A stretch of 64,000 bases of DNA from Bacillus yapensis (GCF_005280205.1 NZ_SUND01000011.1:62001-126000), one strand, 5' to 3'. Positions 35,764 through 45,541 are shown, counted from the first letter of the stretch. Numbers and translations are program-made. The notes: generated by a model not told the origin, from the letters alone.

Positions 35764-36954
35764 TTATCCTCCTACCAGCTGGTAAAACTTTGCCAACTCT
35801 TCTTTATTTCTTTCTCTTGAGTGAAGTAGATTATGAGTTAACCTTTCTCGCAGTGTTTCCGATTGCATCAACTGCTTTATTCCCCGAGCAATTCCTTCAT
35901 GATCTGCATCTACCAAAATCCCTGTTTCTTCATGTATTACTTGATGTTGAAACGCTGGAATATTGGTAACAACTATTGGTCGCCAAAGGGCCATCGCTTC
36001 TTCAACAGCCACACAATGTGCCTCGGTTTTAGAAGGTTGAACGTACACATCACTTGCTTGCATAAATGGATATGGATTATCCTTTTCTCCAAGTAGAATA
36101 AAATGCTCTTCAATCTTCAGCTCTTTTGTCAATGATATAAGCTTGGAGTATAGAGGACCATTTCCAATCAAAAACCACTTAATGTTCAATCCTTGATCAA
36201 CAAGTATTTTACAGGCACGTAATGCCATTAAAACTCCTTTTTCCTCTACGAGCCTTGCAACCGTAACAATCTTAAAGTGATTTCGACTATCTTCAAAAAC
36301 ACCTTGCTCTTTAGCTAAGCTACGAACTGTATGTGGAGAAACCCGATTATGAATCACATGCATTTTATTTGAAAACTCCGGAAAAAATCTCATTAAGGAA
36401 TCCAAGGAAGTTTCTGCAACTGTAACAACATAATCACTTTTAAAGAAGCTTTTTCTTTCAAGCTTGGGACATGGCCATCCTTGTTCCTGGCTATATGCAT
36501 AGTCCATATGGTTATATACTATTTTTTTGTCTGCACTTACTTTTTCTGTAACGTAATAATTGCAAAAGAAATCAATAAAACTTATGGCTACGTCATAATG
36601 CTTTTTAGGCTTTTTTAGTATAAGACGATAGATAGACCACCTTAAACCCGTTCCTATTCCCGGTGAGAATTTTGCTAAGAACGCTGCAAGTATTTTTCCT
36701 ACAAGAATCTGATAATGCCTTTTTTTGATTAATTCTGGCACTGCATGTAATAGTGGTGTAGAGAATTCTTGAAATAATGGTGGCAAGACTTTTACTTCAG
36801 GTGGAATCATTCTAAATAATGCCCCACTATAATCAAACAATAATAAATCTACCTCATATTGTTTGTAATCTATTTCAGAAAGCAGAGTTAAAAGACTTTT
36901 TTCAATACCACCAGTATGGAGATATTGAGTAACAAATAGTATTTTTTTCTTCAC
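35764..36954 (-). CDS. Glycosyltransferase family 4 (paralogue 3)
   Basis: A 396-residue GT-B enzyme. TGGIEKSLLTLLSEI near 16, IVTVARLVEEKGVLMALRACK near 229 and DVYVQPSKTEAHCVAVEEAMAL near 305 mark it. It shares HFILLG-x3-NPYPF with the glycosyltransferases at 22030 and 23245. The start is GTG after GGGGAG. Specificity unknown. Confidence 0.9.
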   Translation of the reverse strand: MKKKILFVTQYLHTGGIEKSLLTLLSEIDYKQYEVDLLLFDYSGALFRMIPPEVKVLPPLFQEFSTPLLHAVPELIKKRHYQILVGKILAAFLAKFSPGIGTGLRWSIYRLILKKPKKHYDVAISFIDFFCNYYVTEKVSADKKIVYNHMDYAYSQEQGWPCPKLERKSFFKSDYVVTVAETSLDSLMRFFPEFSNKMHVIHNRVSPHTVRSLAKEQGVFEDSRNHFKIVTVARLVEEKGVLMALRACKILVDQGLNIKWFLIGNGPLYSKLISLTKELKIEEHFILLGEKDNPYPFMQASDVYVQPSKTEAHCVAVEEAMALWRPIVVTNIPAFQHQVIHEETGILVDADHEGIARGIKQLMQSETLRERLTHNLLHSRERNKEELAKFYQLVGG

Positions 36955-36966
36955 ATATTTCTCCCC

Positions 36967-38094
36967 TTAAGTCACTCCGTACAATGATAGCCAGGTCGGA
37001 ATATTCTTTTTAATATCAAACCCCTTTCTTTCAAAGTTGGAGTGGATAATATCAACACTGGGTTTATTTGCTTGGATGGATAGCTTAATTTTCTCTGCCC
37101 ATGAATCTATCCCTTCATCGAGGCTTAGGTATGTCATTAAGTTAAGACCCATATCAGTCGTTTTTGGCACCCTATCTGATACGACACAAGGAGTTCCAGC
37201 ACTTTGGGCCTCTATAGTTACGATGCCAAATCCTTCAAATAGAGATGGAAATAAAAACATGTCAAAGGCATTCATGAGTCTTGGTATATCGTCTCTTACA
37301 CCTAGAAACCGAACACTCTTTAAGATTCCTAGTTTCTCTGCTTCCGCTTTGATTTTTTCTATTAAGGGACCATCTCCCACCAAAAGGAGCATATATTTTT
37401 CATCTTCCTCTATCAGCCTTTTCATTACCTTTAAGATAAAAAGGTGATTTTTTGATTCAGAGAACCGACCTACATGCCCGATTAACCTTACATCTTTAGG
37501 AAGAGCAAGCTCTTTTAGAACACTATTTCTGCTTTGAACAGTTACACTAGTGAACTCCCTTACGTTAATCCCATTATTCAGAACCTCTACCTTGCTTTTC
37601 TTTCCGAACAAGAACTCACCGGCTTCGTCACTACAACAGCAATAATCTGTAGCAGTCCATTTAATTAATAATCGCAGGAGTTTTAGAGTTGCTCGAGCTT
37701 TCATTCCGTTACCATTCGGCCAGTTATTACTATGCGAATGGCTTATCCTTTTTGGGACTCCGGATAATTTAGCAGAAAGAGTTGGAAAACCACTTTGAAA
37801 ATCCGTGTGCGAGTGAACAGCGGCATAGGAGTTTTGCGACATAATGCTAGTCAATTTTTTTACATAGCTAACAGGTCCACAACTACCTAAGCTAGGAACA
37901 TTAAAGATTCTGCCACCTAGTGATAAAATCTCATCATCATAGCCTCCCTTGTTAGAACTATGTGTTATAAAATCAAACTGCAATTTTGAGTGGTCTATAT
38001 TTCTATAAATACTCATAATGAGAGATTCAGCACCACCGCGATCCATGGTGCTGACAATATGTAGTACTTTCATTGGATAAATGAATTGACTCAT
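36967..38094 (-). CDS. EpsF-like glycosyltransferase family 4
   Basis: A 375-residue GT4 enzyme. MKVLHIVSTMDRGGAESLIM and the following LQFDFITHSSNKGGYDDEIL match the EpsF type; IGHVGRFSESKNHLFIL and FLFPSLFEGFGIVTIEAQSAGTPC form the donor site. It is one of two EpsF-like genes here (the other is 40135-41253). ATG 38094 follows GGTGGA; an ATG seven codons earlier lacks a ribosome-binding site. Confidence 0.9.
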   Translation of the reverse strand: MSQFIYPMKVLHIVSTMDRGGAESLIMSIYRNIDHSKLQFDFITHSSNKGGYDDEILSLGGRIFNVPSLGSCGPVSYVKKLTSIMSQNSYAAVHSHTDFQSGFPTLSAKLSGVPKRISHSHSNNWPNGNGMKARATLKLLRLLIKWTATDYCCCSDEAGEFLFGKKSKVEVLNNGINVREFTSVTVQSRNSVLKELALPKDVRLIGHVGRFSESKNHLFILKVMKRLIEEDEKYMLLLVGDGPLIEKIKAEAEKLGILKSVRFLGVRDDIPRLMNAFDMFLFPSLFEGFGIVTIEAQSAGTPCVVSDRVPKTTDMGLNLMTYLSLDEGIDSWAEKIKLSIQANKPSVDIIHSNFERKGFDIKKNIPTWLSLYGVT

Positions 38095-38118
38095 CAGTTC
38101 CACCAACTTTTTCAAAAA

Positions 38119-39201
38119 CTAAGAGAAAAAATCCAAATATTTACTTCTATATATCACGTTTAGATTAATAACATTTTCATAAAAGTAATAAATCAAGTAG
38201 CAAAGTATTAATCCAAAATAAATCAACTTCTGGTCTTTTTCTCTAAATACCTTAAGAACCCAGGAGATTAATACTAGGTGGTATAAACTAAAGTAAATAG
38301 AAAAACGAGCGAATATCCAATTCTGCGTAGAAATGATCATAAATACAAAGCCAATTAGGGCCATGTTTACAATATAATCACTCTCTGGGAATATTTTTCT
38401 CAATTTATCTCGTCCTAGATAGGCTAAAACAAGAGGAACTGCATCTACTGCTACCCTAATAATGCTGGCTCCACCTTCAGCAAATTCCTTATACCCTCCA
38501 TATTGAGTATCTTCGATGGCTGAAAATAATAATGAAGAAAACTGGTCGAAACCAAACACAATTACGATTGAGCATACTAAAAGAATAAAAGTCGTCCTTG
38601 ACCAAGCCTTATATCTTACTAAAAAATAAATAGGAATTAAGACTAATGCACTCTGATGGAAGGTAGATGCAAAAAGAACAACTAGAATGTAGTAAAACCA
38701 TTTTCCCTCAATAATAAATTTTATTCCCGTAAAAAGAATTGCCGATGCGAGTACTTGCCTAATTCCATTCATTGAAACTAAAAAGAATCCACCAGTTATA
38801 TAAACGTATAAACTTATTTCAATCATTCTGGAATATTTATATAAGACAGTAATAATAAGGATGTTTGTAATCAGCGCAGTGGTAAAAATCAGCACTAGAG
38901 AATCCTTGGAAACATATTGCTGCAAAAGCATTTGTAAAATACCAAATCCAATATCCTTTTGTGAAGTTACATACTCCCAATTAATCACATTGTTGTCATA
39001 TGCGTATTTATAAAAGTATGTATCTCCAATATTCTGCCGAAGCCCTGAAACTAACACCAACGAAACCAAACAGAAAAAAACTGCGACCTTATTCGGTCTT
39101 ATGGTTGCCGGTGTTATCATTGTCGTTACGGGAGTAGCGAAATATCTTGCAGAGAGTGCGAAAACAAAAACAAGGGCAAGATTAATCCAGAGTATGGTCA
39201 T
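38119..39201 (-). CDS. epsG: EpsG-like polysaccharide polymerase
   Basis: A 360-residue membrane protein with about ten helices and a central periplasmic-type loop. SGLRQNIGDTYFYKYAYDNN near 50 and GIRQVLASAILFTGIKFI near 150 are typical of EpsG/Wzy-type polymerases, which join repeat units outside the membrane. It is between EpsF-like and GT2 genes, as epsG is in B. subtilis. Polymerase function is inferred from the family. Confidence 0.9.
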   Translation of the reverse strand: MTILWINLALVFVFALSARYFATPVTTMITPATIRPNKVAVFFCLVSLVLVSGLRQNIGDTYFYKYAYDNNVINWEYVTSQKDIGFGILQMLLQQYVSKDSLVLIFTTALITNILIITVLYKYSRMIEISLYVYITGGFFLVSMNGIRQVLASAILFTGIKFIIEGKWFYYILVVLFASTFHQSALVLIPIYFLVRYKAWSRTTFILLVCSIVIVFGFDQFSSLLFSAIEDTQYGGYKEFAEGGASIIRVAVDAVPLVLAYLGRDKLRKIFPESDYIVNMALIGFVFMIISTQNWIFARFSIYFSLYHLVLISWVLKVFREKDQKLIYFGLILCYLIYYFYENVINLNVIYRSKYLDFFS

Positions 39202-39247
39202 TTCACTGTTCCTTTCAAATAAAAAAGGACTTCCCGATAGGTTGAAT

Positions 39248-40138
39248 CTAAGTCTGGACCGTCCTCGTTTTAGTAGAAATTAAGAAGTACAATATCATTC
39301 CAAACGGAATGGCCAATAATGTTATGCCTTTCCTTGGGCTATCTTGCATAAACCTCCAGTTTCTCATTAGTAGACTACTTGATACATAGTGAACTGCCTG
39401 CCGAAACTTATAAGTTGTACTTGCAAAGGGAAGTTTCATTAACTCTTTTCGGTAAAAAGAAAATCCTTTAGGATTTTTTCTATATTGACTAAACATGTTT
39501 AATGATGAACCATCTGGTAAATATTCCACACAACATAGTACTTCATTCATTAGTAGCAACTCATACTGTTGATCTAACATATAATACTTGTAAGCTAAGC
39601 CTACGTACTTTTCGTTCTGGAAGATTGGATAAGGGTATCTCTTTGTTAAATCTGTCCGATAAACTAACTTTTTGTCTCCTGTAACACCATATTTGTTATA
39701 TAAATTGAATAGGGTTGAAGTTTTCAGATTTTCAGGCAACTTAGTGCCAATAATACGATGATCAGTATATGCATCCAACCCAATCATTCCACTAACATCA
39801 TTACTTCCATACTTTTCCCAAAATGTTATAATCTTTTCTACTGCATCATCTGGCATGTAGTCGTCTGAATCGATACAAACATTTAGTTCTGTCTCAATCT
39901 GCTCATAAGCTGTATTGTGTGCACCATGCATGCCCAAATTCTCTTGCCTGTGATACACAATTTCAATTTTATTCTCTTCTATCCAACGTTGTACAAGCTC
40001 ATTTGTTTGATCCGTTGAACCATCATCAATGATTAACCATACAAAGTCTTGACTTGTTTGACTGAGAAGACTTAGATAACATTTCTCTAGACAATAAGCT
40101 CTGTTAAAGGTCGGCGTAAATACCGTTAACGTCTTCAT
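39248..40138 (-). CDS. Glycosyltransferase family 2
   Basis: A 296-residue GT-A enzyme: LTVFTPTFNRAYCLEKCYLSL, VWLIIDDGSTDQTNELVQRW and NVCIDSDDYMPDDAVEKI give the fold and the DxD-type site. A C-terminal hydrophobic segment (ITLLAIPFGMILYFLIS) probably anchors it. It is not clearly an EpsE orthologue, so motility-clutch activity should not be assumed. ATG 40138 follows GGAG; its start overlaps the end of the upstream gene by 4 bases. Confidence 0.88.
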   Translation of the reverse strand: MKTLTVFTPTFNRAYCLEKCYLSLLSQTSQDFVWLIIDDGSTDQTNELVQRWIEENKIEIVYHRQENLGMHGAHNTAYEQIETELNVCIDSDDYMPDDAVEKIITFWEKYGSNDVSGMIGLDAYTDHRIIGTKLPENLKTSTLFNLYNKYGVTGDKKLVYRTDLTKRYPYPIFQNEKYVGLAYKYYMLDQQYELLLMNEVLCCVEYLPDGSSLNMFSQYRKNPKGFSFYRKELMKLPFASTTYKFRQAVHYVSSSLLMRNWRFMQDSPRKGITLLAIPFGMILYFLISTKTRTVQT

Positions 40139-41253
40139 CCGATCCACTCCAATGTGTCTAGATAATAGTCCTCTATATAATCTGCTGTACTCTTTATCTC
40201 ATAGCCACTTTCAGCAATTTTATCAACTTCTATCAATCTGCTTTTCTTATTTTCGTTAAGTTCTTTCACTTTTCTTACCCAACTGTATTTATCTTTCAGA
40301 GGCAAAGGATGAACTAAACCTATTCCAATGTCAACTTCCGAAGAAATATTGTCAGAGATTAAACAAGGCAGTCCCGCTCCCTGTGCTTCTATAAGCGACA
40401 CAGGCAATCCTTCATGCATTGATGGAAAAACAAAATAATCAAAAGCTTGTAATATCCTGTTAATATCCTTACGAACTCCAGTAAAGATAACATTGTTATC
40501 TAATTTTAATGTTTTTACTTTATTCTCCATTTCGATACGTAGCGGGCCATCTCCTACTAAAATAAGTTTTGAATTCTTTAACTCATCACTAACTTCTTTA
40601 AAAACATCTATCAAGAATGAATGATTCTTTTGATGAGCAAATCGACCAACATGCCCAAAAACAGACGCATACTCATCGATCTTGAACTCATCTCGAACTT
40701 GTTTTCTTACATCTAGAGAGAACAGAAATTTTTCCACATCAATTCCATTCTTCAAAATCGTTGTTGAACCATAATTATTGGCAAATAGCCATTTGGCAGC
40801 ATCCTCAGAGCATGCAAAGAAATTCGTTGCACTCGAATGAATCGCTCTTCCAGCAAGCCATTTATAAAATTTTGTAGCAACTCCTCCTTCACTCTCTGTG
40901 TTGTGACTATGGGAGATACGTATTGGAATTCTACTTTTTTTTGCTGTACGCAAAATGAGTCCACTCATCTTATCCATATGTGAATGAATAATTCGATATT
41001 GGTTATTCTTCTCAAAAAATTGTTTCAACGCTTTTACATATTTAAAGTGTCCCACTTCTGATACATAAGGAATTCGATGAATTCTTCCACCTAATTTCTT
41101 GATTTCATCATCAAACTCCCCTTCTTTGCATGTTAGAAAATCGAATTGTACTTTTGTCCTGTCAATGTTTCGGTATAAGTTCATAATTAAAGTCTCTGCA
41201 CCACCACGGTTCATATTAACAACGGCATGCAATACCCTTAATGGACTGCCCAC
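40135..41253 (-). CDS. epsF: EpsF-like glycosyltransferase family 4
   Basis: A 372-residue GT4 enzyme. PLRVLHAVVNMNRGGAETLI and VQFDFLTCKEGEFDDEIKKL follow B. subtilis EpsF; FGHVGRFAHQKNHSFLI and FVFPSMHEGLPVSLIEAQGAG form the donor site. The GTG start lies within the end of epsD (16-base overlap) and follows GGAGG at 7 bases. Position after epsD supports epsF. Confidence 0.9.
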   Translation of the reverse strand: MGSPLRVLHAVVNMNRGGAETLIMNLYRNIDRTKVQFDFLTCKEGEFDDEIKKLGGRIHRIPYVSEVGHFKYVKALKQFFEKNNQYRIIHSHMDKMSGLILRTAKKSRIPIRISHSHNTESEGGVATKFYKWLAGRAIHSSATNFFACSEDAAKWLFANNYGSTTILKNGIDVEKFLFSLDVRKQVRDEFKIDEYASVFGHVGRFAHQKNHSFLIDVFKEVSDELKNSKLILVGDGPLRIEMENKVKTLKLDNNVIFTGVRKDINRILQAFDYFVFPSMHEGLPVSLIEAQGAGLPCLISDNISSEVDIGIGLVHPLPLKDKYSWVRKVKELNENKKSRLIEVDKIAESGYEIKSTADYIEDYYLDTLEWIG

Positions 41254-42392
41254 ATAGCATCCTCCAATTCCTCCATATATGTTTCATAAATAACCGCTTT
41301 TTGTTCAAGAACTTTTTGAACGCTATTCTTCTCCATCACTTGTTTTCTTCCAAGTAAGCCCATGCTTCTTCTTAATGTCTCATTCTCTGCAAGAACCATT
41401 ATCCTGTTAGTGAATTCAACGGGATTGTCATGAGTTATTAACCAACCATTCTTTCCGTCTTGTATCAATTCCCTATGCCCTCGATTTTCAGTCGCTACTA
41501 CCGGGAGTGCACAGGCCATGGCTTCCATAATATTTACTGGAAGACCTTCCCTCAAGCTTGATGCTACGGCCAGATCCGACATTTTTAATAAATCACCAAT
41601 ATCAGATCTCAATCCCAGAAAATCCACTTTATCGTTAATCCCAAGATTAATGGCTAGATGTTTACAGCTAACTAACATTGGTCCATCCCCAGCAAGCAGT
41701 AACCTTGCAGATGGAATCTTATCCTTTATTAAGGCGAGTGATTCAATAAGTAATTTTTGATTTTTATTCTTATTAAACTCAGCAGCATACAACATTAAGA
41801 AATCGTCATCACTGTACCCTCTTTCTGCCCTTAAAACCGACTTATGAAATTTATGAACAGGTGCAAATAGTTCTGTATCTACTCCCACACCATGAACAAG
41901 TTTAATTTTCTTCGCTTTAAATTTATGGGCTGTTGCGCGGGAATAGTCTTCGTTATTAATCGTTATCAGGCAATCCGTTTGGCTAGCTAAAAGGCGTTCG
42001 ATCGGATAATAAAGAAGCCAGTTCAAGACAGGTGCACCATTACAAAAATGAAAACCATGTGCTGTATAAATAACTTTGGTTCCATTTTTTCTGGCCCGAA
42101 TTGCAGCTAATCTTGATAAAACGCCACCCATTGGTGTATGACAATGAATGATCTTATAATCATTCTCCTCAATGATCTTTTTAAGTTCTTTATATGCAGT
42201 CAAATTCTCTTTTTTGAAAGGAGATCGTTGTATGGAAACATCAAATTTTTTATCCACAAAGGGTAATTTTAAGTTTCCAAAGGCCGCAATGTGAACTTCC
42301 CATCCCTGTTCCTTAAACCATTTTAAATAAGGAAGATGGAAAGCTTTAAAGTGATAATCGACAGTCGCACAAAACAACACTTTTTTTTTCAT
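41238..42392 (-). CDS. epsD: EpsD-like glycosyltransferase family 4
   Basis: A 384-residue GT4 enzyme with strong likeness to B. subtilis EpsD: VLFCATVDYHFKAFHLPYLK, HCHTPMGGVLSRLAA, YTAHGFHFCNGAPVLNWLLY and the donor site ASSLREGLPVNIMEAMACALP. It probably adds an N-acetylhexosamine early in assembly. It follows galU and overlaps epsF. Confidence 0.93.
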   Translation of the reverse strand: MKKKVLFCATVDYHFKAFHLPYLKWFKEQGWEVHIAAFGNLKLPFVDKKFDVSIQRSPFKKENLTAYKELKKIIEENDYKIIHCHTPMGGVLSRLAAIRARKNGTKVIYTAHGFHFCNGAPVLNWLLYYPIERLLASQTDCLITINNEDYSRATAHKFKAKKIKLVHGVGVDTELFAPVHKFHKSVLRAERGYSDDDFLMLYAAEFNKNKNQKLLIESLALIKDKIPSARLLLAGDGPMLVSCKHLAINLGINDKVDFLGLRSDIGDLLKMSDLAVASSLREGLPVNIMEAMACALPVVATENRGHRELIQDGKNGWLITHDNPVEFTNRIMVLAENETLRRSMGLLGRKQVMEKNSVQKVLEQKAVIYETYMEELEDAMWAVH

Positions 42393-42406
42393 ATTTCTTT
42401 CTCCAA

Positions 42407-43285
42407 CTAAAGAATCATCTGTTTTTCAATAACAGATGATAGATAATCTAATAATTCTTTTCTAATCTCCTCACGTTGTAAAGCAAAATCAATCGTTGTT
42501 TTAATGAACCCGATTTTCTCACCCACATCGTAACGTATCCCCTCAAAATCATATGCATAAACTGCCTCATACTTATTTAGTTCAGCTATTGCATCCGTAA
42601 GCTGTATTTCTCCACCTGCACCTGGTTTTTGTTCTCTTAATATTCCGAATATTTTAGGGTTTAAAATATATCTACCCATTATCGCTAGGTTTGACGGTGC
42701 CTCTTCTTGTTTTGGTTTCTCCACTAAGTGATTGACATTGTAAAAACGATCACCAATACAGTTCCCGTCGACAATCCCATATCTAGAAACCTCACTTGGC
42801 TCTACCGTTTGAACTCCCAGTATGGAGGCATTATATCTCTCATATTGTTCGAGCATTTGCTTTAGGCACGGCTTTTCACCTTGAACAATATCGTCTCCAA
42901 GAAGCACAGCAAATGGTTCATCTCCAATAAATTTTCGAGCACACCAAATCGCATGGCCTAGTCCTTTTGGTTCTTTTTGTCTTATATAATGAATGTCTAC
43001 CATTTTTGATGATTTTTGCACTTCATCTAGAAGGTCAAACTTCCCTTTTTCTAATAAATTTTGCTCTAATTCAAATGAATGATCAAAATGATCCTCTATG
43101 GCTCTTTTTCCTTTACCAGTCACAATAATAATATCTTCTATGCCGGACTCAATCGCTTCTTCAATAATATATTGAATAGTTGGTTTATCTACAATTGGGA
43201 GCATCTCTTTCGGCATAGCCTTGGTTGCAGGCAAAAACCTCGTTCCTAAACCTGCTGCTGGGATGATGGCCTTACGAACTTTCAT
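42407..43285 (-). CDS. galU: UTP-glucose-1-phosphate uridylyltransferase
   Basis: Makes UDP-glucose from UTP and glucose-1-phosphate. The 292-residue protein has [20 protein letters not shown] with the nucleotide loop and catalytic Arg, [43 protein letters not shown] with the metal aspartates, and [10 protein letters not shown]. It supplies the UDP-glucose used by galE. AGAGGAG precedes the ATG. Equivalent to GtaB/YngB of B. subtilis. Confidence 0.95.
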   Translation of the reverse strand: MKVRKAIIPAAGLGTRFLPATKAMPKEMLPIVDKPTIQYIIEEAIESGIEDIIIVTGKGKRAIEDHFDHSFELEQNLLEKGKFDLLDEVQKSSKMVDIHYIRQKEPKGLGHAIWCARKFIGDEPFAVLLGDDIVQGEKPCLKQMLEQYERYNASILGVQTVEPSEVSRYGIVDGNCIGDRFYNVNHLVEKPKQEEAPSNLAIMGRYILNPKIFGILREQKPGAGGEIQLTDAIAELNKYEAVYAYDFEGIRYDVGEKIGFIKTTIDFALQREEIRKELLDYLSSVIEKQMIL

Positions 43286-43300
43286 TGCTAAAACACTCCT

Positions 43301-45133
43301 CTAAACGGATATTGAAATCATTTTTTGTGGTTTATTCAAAGTATTAGAATTCGCAAGTTCTAAAAGTTTTTCTCGTAATGTTTCTTTATTTAAACTTGAA
43401 TAGATTGAAATAATCTCCTCAATTTCTTTTAAATATATATCTGAACTTTTTCCAATATAAATTTTTGGATATACTTGCTGTTCGTGAACCTCATTCGCAT
43501 TCAACAACTCCTCAAAAAGTTTCTCTCCAGGTCTCATTCCTGTAAACTCAATACCAATATCTTCAATCAAGTTTCCAGATAGTTTGATTAGATTTTTGGC
43601 CAAATCCACGATTTTTACAGGTTCCCCCATGTCCAATACGAATATCTCTCCACCTTGCGCAAGAGCTCCTGCCTGAATGACTAATCTTGATGCTTCTGGT
43701 ATCGTCATAAAATAGCGAACCATATCAGGATGTGTAACCGTAACTGGCCCACCTTTTTCTATTTGTTTCTTGAAGAGAGGAATGACACTTCCTCTACTTC
43801 CTAAAACGTTCCCAAATCGGACGGCAACAAATTTAGTCTTGCTCTCACTATCCATACTTTGAACAACCATTTCAGCTAGCCTTTTTGTTGCTCCCATAAC
43901 ACTCGTCGGATTTACCGCCTTATCCGTACTAATCATGACAAATGTCTTCACATCGTTAAAACTTGCTGCTCTGGCCGCATTCATTGTTCCAATAATGTTA
44001 TTTTTCACCGCTTCTTCAGGATTGCGTTCCATTAAAGGTACATGTTTATGAGCAGCAGCATGATAAACGACATCAGGTCTATGTTCATTCATGACAGAAA
44101 ATATCTTCTTTGCATCTTGGAGATCGGCTATTTCTGTCACTAAATCAATAGATGAGTTTCTAAAGCTTTCCTTTAATTCCATTTCAATAGAATAAATACT
44201 ATTTTCACCGTGTCCCAATAAGATTAATTTACCGGGATTGAATTTACATATTTGTCGACATATCTCAGAACCAATAGATCCTCCAGCACCTGTTACAAGT
44301 ACTACATTATTTGTGATGTACTCTGAGATACTATCAATATCTAATTCTATAGGCTCACGTCCTAACAAATCTTCAACATGCACATCGCGAAATTGACTAA
44401 CAGATACTTTCCCTGTAACAATATCTTCAAGCATAGGGAGAATTTGTGTTTTAGCTGCTGTTTTTGCACATTCCTTAAAAATAACACTCAATTCTTTCTT
44501 ACTAAGCGAGGGAATCGCAATCACAATATTATCTATTTTTAACTCTTTTACCGTTTTTTCTAGCTTATTAATCCCACCTTTTACTGGAATACCTAAAATA
44601 TCTAGATAGTGTTTTCTAACATCATCATCAATGAAGGCAATAGGCGATAGCTCTGCATCATTACTCCTTAGTAATTGTCTAGCTACCATCGTACCAGCCG
44701 AACCAGCACCGACAATCAGAGTGCGTTTTTTATTATTCTCTTTATTTAACAAGGAGTCTCTTACTATTCTCCAACAAAAACGTGACCCTCCAATTAGGAG
44801 CATATGTAATATCCATGTCACTGCCAGAAGTCGATAAAATACCTCATCCACAAAAATTTGCTGGATGAGTGCTGCCACAATTGTAGAAAAAGTAACCGTT
44901 TTTAAGATAATGATTAATTCACCAATACTCGCATATTCCCATGCTTTTTTATAAAGATGAAATTTAACCGAAAAAATATGATGGCTAATGAGAATGGTTA
45001 AGGATGACATGATGATTGGAAATGTAAACACATAAAAGGTCGCATTCACTAAAAATTGACCAAAAAAGATGGACGTTAATACGATACACGTATCCACTAA
45101 AATAAATATTGATAATCTTTGCCGATATGTCAT
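43301..45133 (-). CDS. epsC: UDP-sugar 4,6-dehydratase (EpsC)
   Basis: A 610-residue membrane-bound dehydratase that makes a UDP-4-keto-6-deoxy-N-acetylhexosamine, the substrate of EpsN. Four N-terminal helices (to about 115) are followed by a Rossmann domain (IVGAGSAGTMVARQLL) and the catalytic short-chain dehydrogenase domain with VTGAGGSIGSEICRQI, YHAAAHKHVPLME and STDKAVNPTSVMGATKRLAE. Likeness to B. subtilis EpsC holds over the full length. AAGGAGGAGG precedes the ATG. Confidence 0.95.
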   Translation of the reverse strand: MTYRQRLSIFILVDTCIVLTSIFFGQFLVNATFYVFTFPIIMSSLTILISHHIFSVKFHLYKKAWEYASIGELIIILKTVTFSTIVAALIQQIFVDEVFYRLLAVTWILHMLLIGGSRFCWRIVRDSLLNKENNKKRTLIVGAGSAGTMVARQLLRSNDAELSPIAFIDDDVRKHYLDILGIPVKGGINKLEKTVKELKIDNIVIAIPSLSKKELSVIFKECAKTAAKTQILPMLEDIVTGKVSVSQFRDVHVEDLLGREPIELDIDSISEYITNNVVLVTGAGGSIGSEICRQICKFNPGKLILLGHGENSIYSIEMELKESFRNSSIDLVTEIADLQDAKKIFSVMNEHRPDVVYHAAAHKHVPLMERNPEEAVKNNIIGTMNAARAASFNDVKTFVMISTDKAVNPTSVMGATKRLAEMVVQSMDSESKTKFVAVRFGNVLGSRGSVIPLFKKQIEKGGPVTVTHPDMVRYFMTIPEASRLVIQAGALAQGGEIFVLDMGEPVKIVDLAKNLIKLSGNLIEDIGIEFTGMRPGEKLFEELLNANEVHEQQVYPKIYIGKSSDIYLKEIEEIISIYSSLNKETLREKLLELANSNTLNKPQKMISISV

Positions 45134-45149
45134 CTTCCCTCCTCCTTAA

Positions 45150-45287
45150 TTAATTTGCACGAACTCTTCTATCTATTGCTTTATTGATTATATTTCTGAT
45201 CTCCTCTAGTTGTTCTTTATTGGCGTCCTGTTTAATATACCTAACTGCCTTTTTAATTGATTTAGGAAACTTATCAATTTTGTCCAC
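45150..45287 (-). CDS. Small basic protein between the EAR element and epsC
   Basis: A 45-residue protein from a GTG at 45287 preceded by GAGGAGAG at 6 bases; the stop is 16 bases before epsC. It reads MDKIDKFPKSIKKAVRYIKQ, then DANKEQLEEIRNIINKAI and ends DRRVRAN. It is highly charged and predicted wholly helical, with no membrane segment. A loose likeness to the helical hairpin of SinI (AN...EEIR) needs a gap and is not evidence of homology. Its fixed place in the eps operon suggests a role in regulation or assembly; function unknown. Confidence 0.7.
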   Translation of the reverse strand: MDKIDKFPKSIKKAVRYIKQDANKEQLEEIRNIINKAIDRRVRAN

Positions 45288-45309
45288 TTTACTCTCTCCT
45301 CATTTTAAA

Positions 45310-45368
45310 ATTAAAGTATTTAAATAATCGTTCTTGTATCTAAAAACTTTTATTTAAATACTTTAATT
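45310..45368 (-). repeat. Perfect 19-bp AT-rich inverted repeat
   Basis: AATTAAAGTATTTAAATAA (45310-45328) is exactly complementary to 45350-45368, with a 21-base loop. It lies in the leader between the EAR element and the small protein gene, on the transcribed strand. There is no GC core or T-tract, so it is not a standard terminator. Confidence 0.75.
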
Positions 45369-45372
45369 TATT

Positions 45373-45488
45373 GGGGCATCTAACCCCACCTCACACCACA
45401 CTCTCGACGACTCGCGTCTAAGGTTTTTCAACCCACAGCATGATCGAGTGCCTCCTTTGATATAGGCTAGGAGACATCACCGATATTC
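45373..45488 (-). ncRNA. EAR / epsC RNA motif (processive antitermination element)
   Basis: A GC-rich, structured stretch between epsB and epsC with AAAGGAGGCACTCGATCATG, CCTTAGACGCGAGTCGTCGA and GGGGTTAGATGCCCC on the minus strand. Its place and sequence character fit the eps-associated RNA described in B. subtilis, which lets polymerase read through terminators in the long eps operon. It differs sharply in composition from the AT-rich flanks. Identification is from memory of the motif; a covariance search would settle it. Confidence 0.82.
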
Positions 45489-45541
45489 CTTATAAAATCT
45501 TAAATTTTCTTAATAACGAACATTAAAACCAAAAAAAATAA

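Noticed and set aside
39248-40138. GT2 gene as EpsE, the motility clutch
   Set aside because: Family membership alone does not show it; the sequence does not follow EpsE beyond general GT2 motifs.
45150-45287. The 45-residue protein as a SinI antirepressor
   Set aside because: Likeness is limited to a few residues and needs a gap; other SinI features are missing.
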